The notes beneath the pieces are model-generated. The model did no database searches, was not told the DNA's origin, and saw nothing but the letters and a program-made list of their open reading frames with translations. A stretch of DNA of 64,000 bases from Spirochaetales bacterium (GTDB taxonomy: Bacteria > Spirochaetota > Spirochaetia > Sphaerochaetales > Sphaerochaetaceae). The translations under genes and the position numbers were made by a program. The first letter of the stretch is position 1, and each line of letters starts with the position of its first letter. Below are positions 56,950 through 64,000 of the stretch, piece after piece. The stretch is taken from the NCBI GenBank assembly GCA_018433865.1, contig JAHDQJ010000004.1:62001-126000 (forward strand), in the 5' to 3' direction.

Positions 56950-58016
56950 GGATTCTCTCCTGCGAAGTCTGGCCGGTCGAGCTTACCTTGGAAGAACCGT
57001 TTGTCATCGCCTATTCGACGATGGAAAGGGCGGTGAACTATTTCTTGCGCATCGATACCGATGCCGGCATCTCCGGATTCGGATGCAGCGCATTCGACGA
57101 AGAAGTCACCGGTGAGAACGAACGTACCGTCGGGACTGCACTCAGGGAGATTGCGGTTCCCCTTCTGATCGGCGAAGATCCGCTCTCGTACGCATCGATC
57201 CTCGAGCGCCTGCATCATCAGATTCCCGACCAACCCACCGCGATGGCATCGGTGGACATGGCCTTGCTCGATATCGTGGGGAAGAAGGCCGGCTTGCCAC
57301 TGTACAAGCTGCTCGGAGGGGCGCGTCATGCGATCAAGAGCAGCATCACCATCGGTATCCAGCCGGTCGATGCTGTCGTCTCGAAGGCAGTGATGTGGAC
57401 GGACAGGGGATATCGCGCACTGAAGATCAAGTGCGGAATCTCCGTCGAAGAGGACATCGAGAAGCTGCACAAGGTCCGTGAGCGTGTGGGAAGGGAAGTG
57501 GAAATCTACGTCGATGCGAATCAAGGGTATGATATCCAGAGTGCCCTCCGGTTCATCCGTGCTGTCGATTCCCTTGGCATCGAATTCATCGAACAGCCCT
57601 GTGACAAACGAAAACCGGATGCATTCTCCGTGCTCAGGGAACGCTCCGGTGGGACCGTTCCGCTCATGGCCGACGAAGCGATTCTCGGGCCTGAGGATGT
57701 CTTGCACCTCATCAAGGCCGGAGGAGCGGACCTGTACAATATCAAGCTCGCGAAGACAGGAGGCATCTGGCGTGCACGCCAACTCGATGCCGTCGCCGCT
57801 GCCGCCGGATCGGCTACGATGGTAGGATGCATGGACGAGGCAGGCCTCGGGATAGCGGCTGCCTTGCACATGGCGCTCTCCAGCACGAACGTCCGTTACG
57901 CCGATCTGGACGGACACGTGGAGTTCATCGATGATCCCTCCTACGATGCGGTCCGGATCAAGGACGGATTCGTCTACCCGAACGAGAGCCCGGGCTTGGG
58001 CTTCTCCTTTCCCTGA
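56946..58016 (+). CDS. dgcA: Enolase-superfamily epimerase, probable N-acetyl-D-glutamate racemase
   Basis: A 356-residue dipeptide-epimerase-like member of the enolase superfamily. It has the catalytic KIKCG pair (ALKIKCGIS), metal ligands in YVDANQGY, IEQPC and MADEAI, and the second catalytic lysine in NIKLAKTGG, with the C-terminal MVGCMDEAG. Annotated relatives racemise L-Ala-D/L-Glu, but next to DUF1611 proteins it racemises N-acetyl-D- to N-acetyl-L-glutamate. The 4-bp overlap with dgcN strongly supports that pairing. Confidence 0.8.
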   Translation: MRILSCEVWPVELTLEEPFVIAYSTMERAVNYFLRIDTDAGISGFGCSAFDEEVTGENERTVGTALREIAVPLLIGEDPLSYASILERLHHQIPDQPTAMASVDMALLDIVGKKAGLPLYKLLGGARHAIKSSITIGIQPVDAVVSKAVMWTDRGYRALKIKCGISVEEDIEKLHKVRERVGREVEIYVDANQGYDIQSALRFIRAVDSLGIEFIEQPCDKRKPDAFSVLRERSGGTVPLMADEAILGPEDVLHLIKAGGADLYNIKLAKTGGIWRARQLDAVAAAAGSATMVGCMDEAGLGIAAALHMALSSTNVRYADLDGHVEFIDDPSYDAVRIKDGFVYPNESPGLGFSFP

Positions 58017-58023
58017 CAGCATG

Positions 58024-58050
58024 AAAAAGCATCCTCGATCCCGAGGATGC
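58024..58050. terminator. Terminator of tRNA-Val copy 2, possibly bidirectional with dgcA
   Basis: A perfect 9-bp stem GCATCCTCG/CGAGGATGC (58029-58037 with 58042-58050), 4-nt loop. On the minus strand five Us (58024-58028) follow; on the plus strand TTTCTTC follows. It can end both the tRNA transcript and the dgcNA transcript, 12 bp after the dgcA stop. Confidence 0.8.
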
Positions 58051-58057
58051 TTTCTTC

Positions 58058-58129
58058 TGGGCGATATTGGATTTGAACCAACGACTTCCACCATGTCAAG
58101 GTGGCACTCTCCCGCTGAGTTAACCGCCC
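58058..58129 (-). tRNA. tRNA-Val (GAC), copy 2
   Basis: The same cloverleaf as copy 1, with anticodon GAC, differing at two positions: one in the D region (C for T) and one in the acceptor 3' strand, where ATCGCCC gives a G-U pair. CCA is not encoded. Orientation is the same as copy 1, 2386 bp away, with the dgcNA pair between them on the opposite strand. Confidence 0.95.
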
Positions 58130-58140
58130 GCGCACGATGC

Positions 58141-58169
58141 ACCTTAAAGGAAAAATCGGGTTATGTCCA
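58141..58169 (-). promoter_or_regulatory. Promoter of tRNA-Val copy 2
   Basis: On the minus strand TGGACA (58164-58169), a 17-bp spacer and TAAGGT (58141-58146) lie 11 bp before the tRNA. Its -35 is the same as copy 1 and its -10 is weaker. Confidence 0.5.
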
Positions 58170-58280
58170 GTATCCTGCACCGGCATGTTGTCCGATGTGA
58201 AGCCACCAGGGGCACTGCACGTTTCATGCTGTTGCTGTTGTGCCGTTTGCGCCGTACACTGTGCACAGGAGGATACGGAA

Positions 58281-59765
58281 TTGGCAACGTTTCAGACCGA
58301 TGTGCTGACATCGCTTGGCCGCGTACGGGGAACGACGGATCATCGGACGTGCAGTTGGAAGGGCATTCCCTATGCGCTCCCGCTGGAAAGCCGATTGCGG
58401 TTCTCACCACCCGAACCGCTTGCCAGGTGGAACGGAACCTTGGATGCAAGCAGGTTCGGCAGCATCGCACCACAGAGGAGCCTGCTGCGCACGAAGGTGG
58501 GTCCCGATTGCCTGACTCTGAATATCTGGAGTCCCGCTGCCGATGCCAAACGACGTCCGGTACTCTTCTTCATCCACGGGGGAGCGTTCTCCCACGGTGC
58601 AGGCAGCGAATCGTTCTATCATGGCGCATACCTTGCATCGAGGTGGGATATCGTGGTCGTGACCTGCAACTATCGCCTGGGCATATTCGGGTTTCTCGAC
58701 TTCTCCCTGCTGGACGGCAGCTGTTCGGGGAACAATGGGCTCAGGGATGTCCTGACCGCCTTGCGCTGGACGCATGACCATATCGGTGACTTCGGTGGCG
58801 ATCCGCAGAACATCACCATCGCAGGACAATCGGCCGGGGGGACGATGGTCAGCGCGTTGGCATCGATGCGCGATACGCACAGGCTCTACAGACAGGCTAT
58901 CATGATGAGCGGGGGGCCGACACAGCTGCAATCGCGCGATAGCTGCCGTATAAGTTCCGAGGCATTTGTCACCCTCAACGGGATCGAAACCTGTAATGAG
59001 CTGTATGCGGCCGATTTGCAGGATCTGGTGACGAAGCAGAAGCGGTTCATGCGAAAGCATGGCTTGGGAGCGGCAACCTTCAGGATTACCGTCGATGAGG
59101 ATCTCGTGCACGAGTTTCCGATCGTCGCCGCCCGGAAAGGGGTCATGGACCATCTTCCCTTCCTCATCGGTACCACGAAGGAAGAGATGGGATTCATGGC
59201 GATCAAGCCTTTGGCACGCCTGATCGATGTCGGGAATATCGTCAACAAAGGATTGGAGGAGGAAGATCCGCAGATACGGCAGGAGCTTCTCGACACGTAT
59301 GTCGCACTGTATGGCGAGGATCGTGGGATCCCCATGATGTATACGGACTTGCTGTTCCGCATCTCGAGTACATGGTTCGCACGGAACGTGGCCAGCGGCC
59401 AGCATGCGTGGATGTACCGGTTCGACTATGAGACGCAGATTCTCAGGATGAATGGATTCCACGCGATCCACTCCTCGGACCTTCCCTACGTGTTCGGCAA
59501 TTTCAAAACCGCGCTGGTCAGGCCGATGTTCCTTTTGACTCCCGACATGTCGCAGGTACGGGCGGTGGCGGATGAAGTACAGCAGGACATCGTGAGCTTC
59601 ATGCGAGAGGGATCGTTGCCCTGGGACCCCTGCACCGACGAGCATCCGCTGGGAAAATGTTATGACGATCCTCCCACGATAGGGGAGATGGTGGACCGAA
59701 GACTTGATGCTCTTCACGATCGTACCCGATACAAGTACCGCAGCTTCCACGGCATCTCACTCTGA
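58281..59765 (+). CDS. Type B carboxylesterase
   Basis: A 494-residue alpha/beta hydrolase. Oxyanion loop FIHGGAFSHGAGS, nucleophile elbow TIAGQSAGGTMVSAL, the acidic residue region GTTKEEMGFMA and the catalytic histidine in GFHAIHSSDLPYVFGN. No signal peptide is present with this start. TTG 58281 is chosen because CAGGAGG lies 8 nt upstream; the frame is open further back but the upstream residues (a run of cysteines) look non-coding. Substrate unknown. It is divergent from tRNA-Val copy 2. Confidence 0.88.
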   Translation: MATFQTDVLTSLGRVRGTTDHRTCSWKGIPYALPLESRLRFSPPEPLARWNGTLDASRFGSIAPQRSLLRTKVGPDCLTLNIWSPAADAKRRPVLFFIHGGAFSHGAGSESFYHGAYLASRWDIVVVTCNYRLGIFGFLDFSLLDGSCSGNNGLRDVLTALRWTHDHIGDFGGDPQNITIAGQSAGGTMVSALASMRDTHRLYRQAIMMSGGPTQLQSRDSCRISSEAFVTLNGIETCNELYAADLQDLVTKQKRFMRKHGLGAATFRITVDEDLVHEFPIVAARKGVMDHLPFLIGTTKEEMGFMAIKPLARLIDVGNIVNKGLEEEDPQIRQELLDTYVALYGEDRGIPMMYTDLLFRISSTWFARNVASGQHAWMYRFDYETQILRMNGFHAIHSSDLPYVFGNFKTALVRPMFLLTPDMSQVRAVADEVQQDIVSFMREGSLPWDPCTDEHPLGKCYDDPPTIGEMVDRRLDALHDRTRYKYRSFHGISL

Positions 59766-59836
59766 GCACACATGTGCTCGCAAAGGCCTCAGCTTGATAT
59801 ATCATTTGAGGTTATCATTTTTTCTAGGCGGAATCG

Positions 59837-59865
59837 TTCACCTTCCCGGTGTTGTCTGCTATAGT
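59837..59865 (+). promoter_or_regulatory. Leaderless-type promoter of the phospholipase-D lipoprotein
   Basis: TTCACC (59837-59842), a 17-bp spacer and TATAGT (59860-59865) stand 7 nt before the ATG at 59873, with no Shine-Dalgarno site between. Confidence 0.55.
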
Positions 59866-59872
59866 CTCCCAT

Positions 59873-61159
59873 ATGGATTTTCGCAAGCTGAAGAATGCTG
59901 TCACGATCCTCTTGTGCTCCTGTGTCCTGTTGGTCTCCTGTTCCACGACCGGTAATCTGGAGCGATTGGTTGCACAGGGAACCACAGCTGAAGAGCTTTT
60001 GCGCAGCGTGGGAATCGCATCATATCCCTCCACGCTTCCCCACTACTACAATACGGGGGCAGCGTGGAACGCACGTTCCCTCGAGCTGATCGCACAGGCT
60101 CAGGATTATATCTTGGTCTCCACCTTCCTCGGTGTCGAGCATCCGTCGGTCCAACCTGTCTGGCAAGCGCTCGCGGACAAGGCTCGATCAGGAGTGCGAG
60201 TGTATATCATCATCGACTCATCCTCGAACTTCCAGATGGTGCCGCTCTCCAAGGAACGGATCAAAGCCGCCTACATGCAACTGCAGGAGATGGGATTGGA
60301 GGTGGTCGAGTACAACTCGCTCTCCCTGAGCAACCTGTTCTTCATCCCGAAGCTGTTTGACCGGGACCACCGCAAGTATTGGGTCATCGACGGCAAGGTG
60401 TTGGCAGTCGGTGGGGTGAATGTGAACCATACCTCGATCGATTGGCCCGAGGGAATAGGGAATATCGACACGATGGCGGAGATCGTATCGCCCGGTGCAA
60501 GTGCACAAGTGATCGAAACCTTTGTCGACACATGGAACAACCATGCTCCCAAGAAACTCTTGCGAGAAGACTTTACGGTCCCTGAGGTTGAGCTCGCTAC
60601 AGCGGCAGGGGTCACCACGGTACATCTTCTGGATCACTACTGGCCATCGGTTTCCCAAGTCTCCACACTGTTCGATCTCTTCAGCGTCTCGGCGACGAAA
60701 GAATTGTGGATGATCCAAGGGTATACATTCCTGACACCTGCGTTGCTCGACCGCATCCGGTTCGCAGTCGGACGGGGTGTTGAAGTTCACATCATGCTTT
60801 CCGAATTCTCATCGCAACCGAAGTATGAGATGGCATCCCGGTACGGAGTGCTGGACCTCCTGGAGGCGGGGGCGACCGTATACATGTATCGATCTCCCGA
60901 TGGAGCGTTCCTCCATGCGAAGCTCATGGTCGCCGATGGCAAACTGGTGACCATCGGCAGCGCCAACTACAATTTCAGGTCCCAGACGCTCTCCCGCGAG
61001 ATGAACTTCATCTTCGAAGATGAGCGGATCGGAACCTATTCCATGCAGTACATCCGCGAATTGCTCGGACACTGTCGGATCGTCACCCGGCAAGAGGCTG
61101 AATCGTATCGGAACATCCGCTCGTGGTACAACTACGTGCTCATGCAGATCTGGGGGTGA
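59873..61159 (+). CDS. Phospholipase D-superfamily lipoprotein
   Basis: A 428-residue protein with a lipoprotein signal (CSCVLLVSC, lipidated Cys near residue 23). Two HKD sites: DRDHRKYWVIDGKVLAVGGVN and HAKLMVADGKLVTIGSANYN, as in cardiolipin synthase, but it lacks the two N-terminal membrane helices of the 11.6-kb cls. It probably acts in the periplasm on phospholipid head groups or other phosphodiesters. It heads a three-gene run with two small exported proteins. Confidence 0.85.
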   Translation: MDFRKLKNAVTILLCSCVLLVSCSTTGNLERLVAQGTTAEELLRSVGIASYPSTLPHYYNTGAAWNARSLELIAQAQDYILVSTFLGVEHPSVQPVWQALADKARSGVRVYIIIDSSSNFQMVPLSKERIKAAYMQLQEMGLEVVEYNSLSLSNLFFIPKLFDRDHRKYWVIDGKVLAVGGVNVNHTSIDWPEGIGNIDTMAEIVSPGASAQVIETFVDTWNNHAPKKLLREDFTVPEVELATAAGVTTVHLLDHYWPSVSQVSTLFDLFSVSATKELWMIQGYTFLTPALLDRIRFAVGRGVEVHIMLSEFSSQPKYEMASRYGVLDLLEAGATVYMYRSPDGAFLHAKLMVADGKLVTIGSANYNFRSQTLSREMNFIFEDERIGTYSMQYIRELLGHCRIVTRQEAESYRNIRSWYNYVLMQIWG

Positions 61160-61162
61160 TGG

Positions 61163-61690
61163 GTGAGACACATCAAGCTTGCGATCTTGGCTGTCATGCT
61201 TCTTTTCAGCATGGATTCCTTCCTGGCTGCTTCCCCGTGGGTCGCCGGATACCGTGTCGGTCTGGATGGGTATGATGTGCCGACGATCTCCACGGACGAA
61301 TACTGGTCCGCATCACTTTTCGCCGACCTGATGCCGACCAGCCGGTTCTCCCCATCGGTTCATGTGGGGTTCCTGCTTCCTCCCTATCCGTTTGAAGAGG
61401 CGGCATATGCAACGGCAGGCGCAAGCATACCGTTGGCTTATTGGCTTGGACATCCGTTGCGATCGCTGTTCAGGAGGGATAGTGCCTATGCCCCGGTGTT
61501 CGGAGTGCAGGCCTTGTTCGATCTTGGACACATGCGCTTGGGTGGCGGCTCGGCCAACTTGCAGCCGTTGCGTTTCGATTTCGGGGACAAACAGGTTGGC
61601 ATCCTCTCAATCCAACTTGTCTACGATACGGTTGCCGACCAGTGGGGTTGGGGCCTTCGCATATTCGAGATCTCCCATTATCTGTGGTAG
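61163..61690 (+). CDS. Small exported protein, unknown function (1)
   Basis: A 175-residue protein with a signal peptide (residues 1-23) and then alternating aromatic-rich strands, ending IFEISHYLW. It looks like a small outer-membrane barrel or a lipid-binding periplasmic protein. GTG 61163 starts 3 bp after the phospholipase gene. I recognise no family. Confidence 0.65.
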   Translation: MRHIKLAILAVMLLFSMDSFLAASPWVAGYRVGLDGYDVPTISTDEYWSASLFADLMPTSRFSPSVHVGFLLPPYPFEEAAYATAGASIPLAYWLGHPLRSLFRRDSAYAPVFGVQALFDLGHMRLGGGSANLQPLRFDFGDKQVGILSIQLVYDTVADQWGWGLRIFEISHYLW

Positions 61691-61696
61691 GAGAAA

Positions 61697-62209
61697 ATGA
61701 TGAGACGCCTGCGATGCACCATGATCTTGCTCCTCTTCATCTCCCTCTCCCTTTCTGCTGGTCACCTCGGTCTTTCGATCGGGACTTTCGGCAACGGCTC
61801 TTCAGGGTTGTTCGGCACGGGGACTCAGGTCCAGGGAGGTCTGGTTTTCGGGTTTGCTCCCCGTTGGGAGACGGAACTGTTCGTCATCACGGCTGCTACT
61901 GCCGATCCGTTCTCCCGGACCATCGGCGGCGTGGGAATCTCCTATGCGGTGGTGAGTCCTGTGTACACACAAAAAGAGGTTCCCTCCTACGGGAACACTT
62001 CCGTGGGATTCGGTTTCATGGGTGACATTGCCGATCTTTCAAGCTACGGACCGTTCTTGCGCGTGACCCCCGTGGCAGTCGGAGGGCCGCAGTTCAAGTT
62101 GCGTGAACGGGCGGTGACGTTCGGTACCTACTACGACGTGCCGAACAAGTCATTCACACTCTTTTGGAACGTATTCATGCTTGATTTCTTCATCAGCCGA
62201 TCTTCCTGA
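61697..62209 (+). CDS. Small exported protein, unknown function (2)
   Basis: A 170-residue protein with a signal peptide (residues 1-21, ending SLSAG) and a Gly-rich run of alternating strands (LSIGTFGNGSSGLFGTGTQ and VSFGFMGDIADLSSYG-like repeats), ending MLDFFISRSS, as in small outer-membrane barrels. It follows its neighbour by 6 bp, and both probably work with the phospholipase lipoprotein in the outer membrane. Function unknown. Confidence 0.65.
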   Translation: MMRRLRCTMILLLFISLSLSAGHLGLSIGTFGNGSSGLFGTGTQVQGGLVFGFAPRWETELFVITAATADPFSRTIGGVGISYAVVSPVYTQKEVPSYGNTSVGFGFMGDIADLSSYGPFLRVTPVAVGGPQFKLRERAVTFGTYYDVPNKSFTLFWNVFMLDFFISRSS

Positions 62210-62247
62210 ACCTTTCGCTCGCGTGCCATGCTTCCCTGCGTATGTTG

Positions 62248-62276
62248 TTGCTTGGTGAACTCTTGTTGTGTATGAT
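62248..62276 (+). promoter_or_regulatory. Promoter of the metallo-beta-lactamase-fold gene
   Basis: TTGCTT (62248-62253), a 17-bp spacer and TATGAT (62271-62276) precede a GGGAG site and the ATG at 62298. Confidence 0.55.
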
Positions 62277-62297
62277 GACATGCAGAGGGAGATGGTA

Positions 62298-63131
62298 ATG
62301 ATCAAGATAACCACATTGATCGACAACCAAGCCGAGCCTGGGAAAGGATTGGAAGCGGAACACGGATTCTCGTGTCTTGCCGAAGTCGGCACCTTGAGGA
62401 TCCTGTTCGACACGGGAACAGGTGATTCCTTCATCCGCAATGCCCGTGCACTGGATGCTGATCTTTCCGTGCTGGATCTCCTGGTGATCAGTCACGGGCA
62501 CTATGATCATGCGGGGGGAGTCGTTGCCCTATTGGAACGGTTCTCCTATCCCGCGCTCGAGCTATGGACCGGCAAGGGGTTCGAATACAAGAAGTACGCT
62601 GACGATCCCGATGGCATGCGGTTTCTCGGATTCGATTTCGACAGGAAATTCCTCGATTCCCACCAGGTGAGCTGGCATACGGTGTGCACCGACACCGTGA
62701 TGGTCAGAAGTGGTGTCTGGCTGGTCTCCTCATTCGCGAGGATGCACCCGATGGAGCGCGCGAATCCCCGTTTCCTTGTGGAAAAACCGAAAGATGGCAC
62801 GGTGACGGATGATTTCGATGATGAGATAGCACTGGTAATGGATTCGCCTCACGGCCTGGTGATGATCGCAGGATGCTCGCACCCGGGGATACTGAACATG
62901 GTGGACTCTGTCAGCGCACGGTTCGCGAAGCCGATCCATATGCTGATCGGGGGAATTCACCTCTATGACGCATCACCTGAGCGTCGCAATCTCGTGGTAC
63001 ACGGCCTGATCGAACGAGGCATTCCCCACCTGGGAGTCTCCCACTGTACAGGAGAAGCCGCCTCGGAGATGCTGCGTGCTTCCTGCCCCGGATATTTTGC
63101 AAACAGAGCCGGTACCGTGACCGTCATATGA
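62298..63131 (+). CDS. Metallo-beta-lactamase-fold hydrolase
   Basis: A 277-residue MBL protein with the metal site SHGHYDHAGG (near residue 65), a following metal ligand in IAGCSHPGI and a C-terminal HCTGEAA. It resembles the group annotated as dihydropterin-ribofuranosylaminobenzene phosphate synthase-like, but that name is not reliable for activity. ATG 62298 is chosen for GGGAG. Its end overlaps the convergent small secreted protein by 8 bp. Confidence 0.85.
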   Translation: MIKITTLIDNQAEPGKGLEAEHGFSCLAEVGTLRILFDTGTGDSFIRNARALDADLSVLDLLVISHGHYDHAGGVVALLERFSYPALELWTGKGFEYKKYADDPDGMRFLGFDFDRKFLDSHQVSWHTVCTDTVMVRSGVWLVSSFARMHPMERANPRFLVEKPKDGTVTDDFDDEIALVMDSPHGLVMIAGCSHPGILNMVDSVSARFAKPIHMLIGGIHLYDASPERRNLVVHGLIERGIPHLGVSHCTGEAASEMLRASCPGYFANRAGTVTVI

Positions 63132-63546
63132 GCGGAATCAGCGGGTCGAATGAAGCGCCTCTCGCAGCAGGCACATAGGCAGAAGCCTCCTGGTCGAACC
63201 TGATGAATGCGATCGATTCCTCTCCCTTGCGCAATATCGGGATCGGTCTTGGTCCTGCCCATCCTCTCTTGGGCATCTTGTAGTGTTCATACAGGATCGT
63301 GATCCGGTCTCCCTCCGTAAGATTGCTCAGGCTCCGTTCGACCCCAATGACCTGTGCATTGACCTGGACCGTAATGTTCCTGCTGAACAGTGGTCGGGAT
63401 GTCTTGACCTTGAGAACCCGGATATCCACCACATCCGGTGCTCCCAGTTGCATGTTCCGGTACTCTTCCGGCGCAATCTCCGCAAGGAGCACAAAGGCGA
63501 TGCAGAGGAACACGAACAGCATGATCACTCTTCTTGGTGCGTGCAT
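63124..63546 (-). CDS. Small secreted protein, unknown function
   Basis: A 140-residue protein with a signal peptide (residues about 8-22) and a beta-rich body containing NITVQVNAQVIGVERS and PILRKGEESIAFI. The pattern resembles small beta-sandwich domains that report or stabilise envelope components. No family is recognised. GGGAGG precedes ATG 63546. Confidence 0.6.
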   Translation of the reverse strand: MHAPRRVIMLFVFLCIAFVLLAEIAPEEYRNMQLGAPDVVDIRVLKVKTSRPLFSRNITVQVNAQVIGVERSLSNLTEGDRITILYEHYKMPKRGWAGPRPIPILRKGEESIAFIRFDQEASAYVPAARGASFDPLIPLI

Positions 63547-63563
63547 GAAATCCTCCCGACTCC

Positions 63564-63592
63564 ACTATGTGTCGGGATCACCTTGCGGTCAA
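63564..63592 (-). promoter_or_regulatory. Promoter of the small secreted protein
   Basis: On the minus strand TTGACC (63587-63592), a 17-bp spacer and CATAGT (63564-63569) precede GGGAGG and the ATG. Confidence 0.55.
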
Positions 63593-63598
63593 GTCGGT

Positions 63599-63627
63599 TT
63601 GACGATTGGCCCGGGATACCGTATCAT
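63599..63627 (+). promoter_or_regulatory. Promoter of the Gfo/Idh/MocA gene
   Basis: TTGACG (63599-63604), a 17-bp spacer and TATCAT (63622-63627). Its -35 lies 6 bp from the -35 of the divergent promoter. Confidence 0.6.
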
Positions 63628-63657
63628 TGCAAGGACCGAGATCGAAAGGAGAGGAAC

Positions 63658-64000
63658 ATGGATATGATCCGTTGGGGCATTATCGGGTGTGGAGATGTCA
63701 CTGAGGTGAAAAGCGGTCCTGCGTTCCAGAAGGTCCCGGGATCCTCCTTGGTCGCAGTGATGAGCAGAAACGGCAAGAAGGCAGCCGATTGGGCTTCCCG
63801 CCACCAAGTACCCCGCTGGTATGATGATGCACAGGCATTGATCGATGACCCGCAGGTGGATGCCATCTATATAGCTACGCCTCCTGATTCCCATATGCAG
63901 TATACCGAGATGGCTGCCAAGGCGAAAAAACCGGTCTACTGTGAGAAGCCGATGGGATTTTCCTACGAACATGCGACACAGATGGTGCAAGCGTGCAAGG
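63658..64000 (+). CDS. Gfo/Idh/MocA-family oxidoreductase, 3' end outside window
   Basis: The first 114 codons of an NAD(P)-dependent oxidoreductase are present. The Rossmann motif GIIGCGDVTEVKSGPAF and the family's DAIYIATPPDSH and YCEKPMGF motifs are clear. AAAGGAG precedes ATG 63658. The family oxidises sugars and cyclitols. The C-terminal substrate domain is not in the window. Confidence 0.9.
   Translation, partial: MDMIRWGIIGCGDVTEVKSGPAFQKVPGSSLVAVMSRNGKKAADWASRHQVPRWYDDAQALIDDPQVDAIYIATPPDSHMQYTEMAAKAKKPVYCEKPMGFSYEHATQMVQACK

Noticed and set aside
58137-58280. N-terminal extension of the carboxylesterase with a run of cysteines
   Set aside because: The stretch overlaps the tRNA promoter and lacks a ribosome site; the TTG with CAGGAGG at 58281 fits the family start.

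Overview
The window is a gene-dense (roughly 57-60% GC by eye), mostly housekeeping and nutrient-uptake stretch of chromosome from a Gram-negative anaerobe. Pointers are a hybrid-cluster protein, a decarboxylase-type sodium pump, a membrane polyferredoxin, secreted beta-barrel-like proteins, citramalate-route isoleucine synthesis and a PnrA/BMP-type nucleoside importer. Taken together these fit a free-living spirochaete of the Sphaerochaeta type, but no rRNA or marker gene is present, so the assignment is an inference. I see no insertion sequence, prophage, CRISPR array or replication origin.

Layout. 0-2 kb: a minus-strand unit of a NimA-like flavoprotein, a cupin and hybrid-cluster protein (cut by the left edge). 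2.1-6.5 kb: argC-argJ-argB-argD behind ArgR-like boxes. 6.6-16.1 kb: a patatin/beta-barrel protein, a DUF1893 protein, a ZIP metal transporter, QueH, a TPR protein with cardiolipin synthase, an FAD oxidoreductase and an N-acyl-D-amino-acid deacylase. 16.1-18.5 kb: a polar amino-acid ABC importer whose upstream region carries another ArgR-like box. 18.5-20.3 kb: sodium-pump beta and gamma-like subunits and a DtxR/MntR regulator. 20.3-28.3 kb: a sugar ABC importer with a HAD phosphatase, a polyferredoxin with a repeat-containing partner, and a YesM/YesN two-component system. 28.4-40.9 kb: a branched-chain amino-acid operon (ilvN-ilvC-leuA-cimA-leuC-leuD-leuB-ilvE-ilvD-ilvB) led by an Ile/Leu/Val-rich leader peptide and closed by a hairpin. 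41-49 kb: XRE regulator, MFS exporter, orphan TRAP receptor, split chromate transporter, purine nucleoside phosphorylase, OmpR-type two-component system and a nucleoside hydrolase. 49.3-55.5 kb: a minus-strand nucleoside-uptake operon (BMP lipoprotein, ATPase, two permeases, phosphorylase, nitroreductase). 55.6-58.2 kb: two nearly identical tRNA-Val(GAC) genes bracketing a DgcN/DgcA-type pair that probably converts D-glutamate through N-acetyl-glutamate. 58.3-64 kb: a carboxylesterase, a phospholipase-D lipoprotein with two small exported proteins, a metallo-beta-lactamase-fold protein, a small secreted protein and the start of a Gfo/Idh/MocA oxidoreductase.

How it fits together. Much of the window is amino-acid supply: arginine synthesis and a probably co-regulated amino-acid importer, the complete valine/leucine/isoleucine route (isoleucine from pyruvate through citramalate, so threonine deaminase is not needed), and a D-glutamate/N-acetyl-amino-acid module whose product, N-acetyl-L-glutamate, is the ArgB substrate. 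A second theme is purine nucleoside scavenging, with import, phosphorolysis and hydrolysis genes close together.

The less ordinary observations are the tRNA-bracketed dgcNA pair, the leader-peptide attenuator, a set of at least six promoters placed so that transcription should start at the start codon (leaderless mRNAs), a perfect palindrome in front of the NimA-cupin-hcp unit, and repeated 3'-overlaps between convergent genes.
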